Positions 59,841 through 64,000 of a stretch of 64,000 nt of DNA are shown one piece after another. The stretch's first letter is position 1; each line of letters opens with the position of its first letter. The stretch spans positions 1-64,000 of the forward strand of contig JABAQU010000009.1 of the NCBI GenBank assembly GCA_019187185.1. The letters run 5' to 3'. The DNA is from Steroidobacteraceae bacterium. Its GTDB lineage: Bacteria > Pseudomonadota > Gammaproteobacteria > Steroidobacterales > Steroidobacteraceae. The translations under genes were made by a program, and so were the position numbers. A model generated the notes under the pieces. That model ran no database searches, was not told where the DNA came from, and saw nothing but the letters and a program-made list of their open reading frames with translations.

Positions 59841-60299
59841 ATGACGTCGACGGCGCTTCGCGATCGGCTCATTGCCCTCCTCGAGCCGCTCATCGGACAG
59901 CTCGGCTACGAGCTCGTCGATGTCGAGGCGAACGCGGGCCGCGGGCCGGGAATGCTTCGCGTCTACCTCGACAGCCCGGCGGGCGTCGGGGTCGACGACT
60001 GCGAGCGCGTGAGCCGCGAGGTGTCCGCACTGCTCGACGTGGAGGACCCGATGCCGGGCGCCTACACGCTCGAGGTGTCGTCGCCGGGTGCCGATCGTGT
60101 ACTGCGCACCGCCGCGCATTTCGCGCGTTTTCGCGGCGAGCGGGTGAAAGTGGAACTCGTCGAGCCGCGCGACGGGCGTCGCCGCTATACCGGCACGCTG
60201 GTGGCGGTGGACGAGCGCGGCATCGCGCTCGAGGTCGACGGCGAGGCGGTGGCAATGGATTTCGCGGCAATCGACCGCGCGCGACTCGCGCCCCTGTAG
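59841..60299 (+). CDS. rimP: Ribosome maturation factor RimP
   Basis: A 152-residue RimP needed for 30S subunit maturation. [20 protein letters not shown] and [30 protein letters not shown] are conserved. The ATG at 59841 follows GGGAGG; the open frame extends upstream through the terminators without a better start. It is first in the rimP-nusA-infB operon. Confidence 0.93.
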   Translation: MTSTALRDRLIALLEPLIGQLGYELVDVEANAGRGPGMLRVYLDSPAGVGVDDCERVSREVSALLDVEDPMPGAYTLEVSSPGADRVLRTAAHFARFRGERVKVELVEPRDGRRRYTGTLVAVDERGIALEVDGEAVAMDFAAIDRARLAPL

Positions 60300-60330
60300 G
60301 CAGGCGGCGCGGCGTGATGGAGGAGTCGGG

Positions 60331-61827
60331 ATGAACAAGGAAATTCTGATGGTCGTCGACGCCGTCTCGAACGAGAAGGGCGTCGAGAAGGAAGTGATCT
60401 TCGAGGCGCTCGAGGCGGCGCTCGCCGCGGCGACGCGCAAGAAGCACGGCGAGGAGTGGGACGCGCGCGTCGCGATCGACCGCAAGACGGGCGACTACGA
60501 CACGTTCCGTCGCTGGAAAGTGTTCGCCGACGACTCCACCGAACTCGAAGTGCCCGATCGCGAATTGCGCCTCGAGGACGCGCTCGACGTCGACGCGAAC
60601 GCGCAGGTGGGCGGTTTCGTCGAGCAGCCGATGGAGTCGGTGGCGTTCGGCCGCATCGCCGCGCAGCAGGCGAAGCAGGTGATCGTGCAGAAGGTGCGCG
60701 AGGCCGAGCGCGCCCAGGTCATCGACCAGTACAAGGACCGCGTCAACTCGCTGCTGTCGGGCGTCGTCAAGCGCGTGGACAGGAACGGCATCTACATCGA
60801 TCTCGGCGGCAACGCCGAGGGTTTCGTGCCGCGCAGCGACATGATCCCGCGCGAGCAGGCGAAGCCGCAGGACCGCATCAAGGCATGGCTGCGCGAGGTG
60901 CGCCCGGAGCCCCGCGGGCCGCAGCTGTTCATGTCGCGCACCGCGCCTGAATTCCTGATCGAGCTCTTCAAGCTCGAAGTGCCGGAAGTCGGCCAGGGCC
61001 TGATCCAGATCCTCGGCGCGGCCCGCGACCCCGGCGTGCGCGCCAAGATCGCGGTGCGCAGCAACGACCCGCGCATCGACCCCGTCGGCGCCTGCGTCGG
61101 CATGCGCGGTTCGCGCGTGCAGGCCGTGTCGAACGAGATCGCCGGCGAGCGCGTCGACATCATCCCGTACAACGACAACCCGGCGCAGTTCGTCATCAAC
61201 GCGATGTCGCCGGCCGAGGTGCTGTCGATCGTGATGGACGAGGATGCGCACAGCATGGACATCGCGGTGGCCGAGGACAAGCTGTCGCAGGCGATCGGCC
61301 GCGGCGGGCAGAACATCCGCCTCGCGAGCCAGCTGACCGGCTGGGACCTCAATGTCATGACGCAGTCGGACGCCGAGGCGAAGAGCGAGTCCGAGGCGCG
61401 CGTGCTCGTCGAGAACTTCATGAAGCAGCTCGACGTGGACGAGGACGTGGCCGCGATCCTCGTGCAGGAGGGCTTCTCGTCCGTCGAGGAGATTGCCTAT
61501 GTACCGCAGGGCGAGATCGCATCCATCGAGGAATTCGACGAGGACATGATCCGCGAGCTGCGCAACCGTGCGCGCGACGTGCTGCTCACGCAGGCGATCG
61601 CCTCCGAGGAGTCGCTCGACCAGCACATGCCGGCCGAGGACCTGCTGCTGCTCGAGGGCATGCAGCCCGATCTCGCACTCGCGCTCGCCCGGCGTGGTGT
61701 GCGCACGCGAGAGGATCTCGCCGACCAGGCGGTCGACGACATCCTCGACATCGAGGGGCTGTCGAGCGAGGAAGCCGGCAAGCTCATCATGAAGGCGCGC
61801 GAACACTGGTTCGAGGCGAGTCGCTGA
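60331..61827 (+). CDS. nusA: Transcription termination/antitermination protein NusA
   Basis: A 498-residue NusA. The N-terminal RNA polymerase-binding domain starts [20 protein letters not shown]. An S1 domain ([24 protein letters not shown], about 135-200), two KH domains ([10 protein letters not shown] and [13 protein letters not shown] loops) and two C-terminal acidic repeats follow. NusA promotes pausing and hairpin termination, so it could act on the terminators in its own leader. Confidence 0.96.
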   Translation: MNKEILMVVDAVSNEKGVEKEVIFEALEAALAAATRKKHGEEWDARVAIDRKTGDYDTFRRWKVFADDSTELEVPDRELRLEDALDVDANAQVGGFVEQPMESVAFGRIAAQQAKQVIVQKVREAERAQVIDQYKDRVNSLLSGVVKRVDRNGIYIDLGGNAEGFVPRSDMIPREQAKPQDRIKAWLREVRPEPRGPQLFMSRTAPEFLIELFKLEVPEVGQGLIQILGAARDPGVRAKIAVRSNDPRIDPVGACVGMRGSRVQAVSNEIAGERVDIIPYNDNPAQFVINAMSPAEVLSIVMDEDAHSMDIAVAEDKLSQAIGRGGQNIRLASQLTGWDLNVMTQSDAEAKSESEARVLVENFMKQLDVDEDVAAILVQEGFSSVEEIAYVPQGEIASIEEFDEDMIRELRNRARDVLLTQAIASEESLDQHMPAEDLLLLEGMQPDLALALARRGVRTREDLADQAVDDILDIEGLSSEEAGKLIMKAREHWFEASR

Positions 61828-61846
61828 TCGATGAAGGGAACGACCC

Positions 61847-64000
61847 ATGGCTGAAGTGACCGTCACCCAGTTTGCCGAGGTCCTGAAGGTGCCCGTGGAC
61901 AGGCTGCTGGTGCAGCTCGATCAGGCGGGCATCCAGGTTTCCGGCCCGGACGCCCGGATCAGCGACGAGGCGAAACTCGAGCTGCTGACGCACCTGCGCC
62001 GCAGCCACGGGCAGGAGGGCGAAGCCGGCGGCGCCCCGCGCAAGATCACGTTGAAGAGGAAGACGCAGAGCGAGCTCAAGCTCGCGAGCGCGCAGGGCCG
62101 CGCGCGCACCGTCAATGTCGAGGTCCGCCGCAAGGCGACCTACATCAAGCGCGACGTGTTGCAGGAGCAGGCGCGCCAGCAGCAGGAGGAGCTCGACAAA
62201 GGCAGGCGCGAAGCCGACGAGTCGGCGCGTGCCGAACAGGAGCGCGCCGAGCAGGCGCGCATCGAGCACGAACGCATCGAGGCGGAGAATCGGCGCCGCA
62301 TCGAAGACGAACAGAACCGCAAGCGCCAGCTGGAAGAGGCGCGCCGCGCCGCCGAGGAGCAGGCGCGTCTCGACGCGGAGCGCGAGCGCGAACGCAAGGC
62401 GCAACCCGAGCCGCCGCCACCGCCGCCGCCGAAGCCCGAGCGAACGGCGCGCACGGGACAGGCCGAAGCGCAGCCGACCCGTTACGGGCGTGACAAGCTG
62501 CACGTGACCGGCGATGCCGCGTCGCGCCTGAAGAAGCGCAAGCGCGCGGCTCCGCTGCGGTCACGCCAGTCGGTGGCGGCCGGCGAGGGCGCGCGTCACG
62601 GCTTCGAGATGCCCACTGCTCCGGTCAAGCGCGACGTTTCGATCGGCGAGACGATCACGGTCGCCGAGCTCGCGCAGAAGATGGCGGTCAAGGCGAACGA
62701 AGTCATCAAGGTGATGATGAACATGGGGGTCATGGCAACGATCAATCAGCCGATCGACCAGGATACCGCCATGCTCGTCGTCGAGGAGATGGGCCACACC
62801 GCCACGGCGCAGAAGGACGACCAGGTCGACGCGGACCTGCAGGGCGCCGAGGCGAATGTCGCCGACTGGCTGCCGCGCCCGCCGGTCGTCACGGTCATGG
62901 GTCATGTCGATCACGGCAAGACTTCGCTGCTCGACTACATTCGCCGCACCAAGGTTGCGGTCGGCGAGGCGGGCGGCATCACGCAGCACATCGGCGCGTA
63001 TCACGTCGAGACCGACAAGGGCGTGATCACCTTCCTCGACACGCCGGGCCACGCGGCCTTCACGGCCATGCGTGCGCGTGGCGCAAAGGCCACCGACGTC
63101 GTGGTGCTCGTGGTGGCTGCGGACGACGGCGTGATGCCGCAGACGATCGAGGCGATCCAGCATGCGCGGGCGGCCGGTGTGCCGATCGTCGTTGCGGTCA
63201 ACAAGATCGACAAGAACGATGCCGACCCGGACCGGGTGCGCACCGAGCTGTCCAAGCACGAGGTGATTCCCGAGGACTGGGGTGGCCAGAACATTTTCGT
63301 GAATGTGTCGGCGCGGGCCGGCACGGGCATCGACCAGTTGCTCGACGCGATCCTGCTGCAGGCCGAAGTGCTCGAGCTGAAGGCGCCCCGCACGGGGCCG
63401 GCGTCGGGTGTCGTGGTCGAATCCGCGATCGAGAAAGGCCGCGGTGCCGTGGCCACCGTGCTCGTGAAGAAGGGCACGCTGAAGACGGGCGATCCGATCA
63501 TCGCCGGCCAGGAATTCGGCCGGGTGCGCGCGATGCTCGACGAGAACGGCAAGCCGGTCGCCGAGGCGGGGCCCTCGATGCCGGTCGTCGTGCTCGGGCT
63601 GTCGGATGCACCGAACGCCGGCGACGAAGTGCTGGTGGTCGAGAGCGAGCGCAAGGCGCGTGAAGTGGCGCTCTACCGTCAGGGCAAGTTCCGCGACGTC
63701 AAGCTCGCGCGCCAGGCGACGCGCAGCGAGGACGTGTTCTCGCAGATGGGCGAGGAGAAGGCCGGTACGGTCGCGGTGGTGCTGAAGACCGACGTGCAGG
63801 GCAGCGCCGAAGCGCTGCGCGACGCGCTGACGCGCCTGTCGACCGACGAGGTGAAGGTGAACGTGATCGCGAGCGGTGTCGGCGGCATCACGGCGTCCGA
63901 CGTGCAGCTCGCCGCGGCCTCGCGGGCTCTGATCATCGGCTTCAACGTGCGCGCCGATGCCGCTGCGCGCGATGCGCTCAAGGATTCGGGCGTCGAGGTG
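61847..64000 (+). CDS. infB: Translation initiation factor IF-2 (3' end outside the window)
   Basis: The first 718 codons of IF-2, which places initiator tRNA on the 30S subunit. An N-terminal IF2_N domain and a long charged, Pro-rich linker (about residues 85-225, with a run of eight prolines) precede the GTPase core. The P-loop GHVDHGKT starts at residue 352; [12 protein letters not shown] and the following beta-barrel are present. The remaining C-terminal fMet-tRNA domain lies beyond base 64000. Confidence 0.96.
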   Translation, partial: MAEVTVTQFAEVLKVPVDRLLVQLDQAGIQVSGPDARISDEAKLELLTHLRRSHGQEGEAGGAPRKITLKRKTQSELKLASAQGRARTVNVEVRRKATYIKRDVLQEQARQQQEELDKGRREADESARAEQERAEQARIEHERIEAENRRRIEDEQNRKRQLEEARRAAEEQARLDAERERERKAQPEPPPPPPPKPERTARTGQAEAQPTRYGRDKLHVTGDAASRLKKRKRAAPLRSRQSVAAGEGARHGFEMPTAPVKRDVSIGETITVAELAQKMAVKANEVIKVMMNMGVMATINQPIDQDTAMLVVEEMGHTATAQKDDQVDADLQGAEANVADWLPRPPVVTVMGHVDHGKTSLLDYIRRTKVAVGEAGGITQHIGAYHVETDKGVITFLDTPGHAAFTAMRARGAKATDVVVLVVAADDGVMPQTIEAIQHARAAGVPIVVAVNKIDKNDADPDRVRTELSKHEVIPEDWGGQNIFVNVSARAGTGIDQLLDAILLQAEVLELKAPRTGPASGVVVESAIEKGRGAVATVLVKKGTLKTGDPIIAGQEFGRVRAMLDENGKPVAEAGPSMPVVVLGLSDAPNAGDEVLVVESERKAREVALYRQGKFRDVKLARQATRSEDVFSQMGEEKAGTVAVVLKTDVQGSAEALRDALTRLSTDEVKVNVIASGVGGITASDVQLAAASRALIIGFNVRADAAARDALKDSGVEV

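Overview
The window is GC-rich (roughly two thirds G+C by eye) chromosomal DNA of a gammaproteobacterium. The core gene order (smpB/ssrA, bamE-fur, recN-nadK, hrcA-grpE-dnaK-dnaJ-dapB-carAB-greA, yhbY-rlmE-ftsH-folP-glmM-tpiA-secG-tRNA-Leu-nuoA-N, tRNA-fMet, rimP-nusA-infB) is typical of the class, and the tmRNA tag is ANDDNYALAA. The split nuoC/nuoD genes, the many GTG/TTG starts and the two exported peptidases suggest a Xanthomonadales/Nevskiales/Steroidobacter-like lineage, but that placement is inference.

Layout. 1-1299 is accessory DNA abutting the 3' end of ssrA: the left end of an IS3-family element running out of the window, a TacA/TacT-type toxin-antitoxin pair with its promoter and operator, and a possible gene remnant. 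1300-7392 holds ssrA, panE and smpB on the minus strand, the ratA-rnfH pair, and the bamE/fur and recN/nadK units. 7448-18031 is a long plus-strand run: heat-shock regulator and Hsp70 machinery (hrcA, grpE, dnaK, dnaJ), lysine/diaminopimelate synthesis (dapB), carbamoyl-phosphate synthetase (carAB, with a leader hairpin) and greA. Two near-consensus sigma-32 promoters with identical 15-nt spacers lie in front of grpE and dnaK. 18044-24741 continues with yhbY, rlmE, ftsH, folP, glmM, a small periplasmic protein, tpiA and secG, then tRNA-Leu(GAG). 24875-39139 encodes all fourteen subunits of NADH:quinone oxidoreductase (nuoA to nuoN). Two exported peptidases follow (S9 and a Tat-dependent M20-like protein).

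The initiator tRNA gene at 42675-42751 is an integration site: an 18-bp copy of its 3' end recurs at 55284-55301 and bounds a defence island of about 12.5 kb with no recognisable integrase. The island carries a type I restriction-modification locus of unusual layout. hsdM, hsdS and a DUF262/HNH nuclease form one unit. After a lone ParD-type antitoxin, a separate promoter with two 24-bp near-palindromic operators drives a winged-helix regulator, a nucleotidyltransferase and hsdR, joined by 4-nt overlaps. HsdS has two target-recognition domains that look like copies of each other. On the opposite strand is a three-gene unit of unknown function. This locus is the best candidate in the window for an undescribed system: restriction appears to be tied to a self-regulated, AbiE-like toxin-antitoxin pair.

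55633-59599 holds five accessory or housekeeping genes (DUF2945, DUF488, an FAD oxidoreductase, an AhpD-like protein and an amino-acid permease). The rimP-nusA-infB operon then begins with a promoter followed by three consecutive intrinsic-terminator-like hairpins; infB runs off the right edge.
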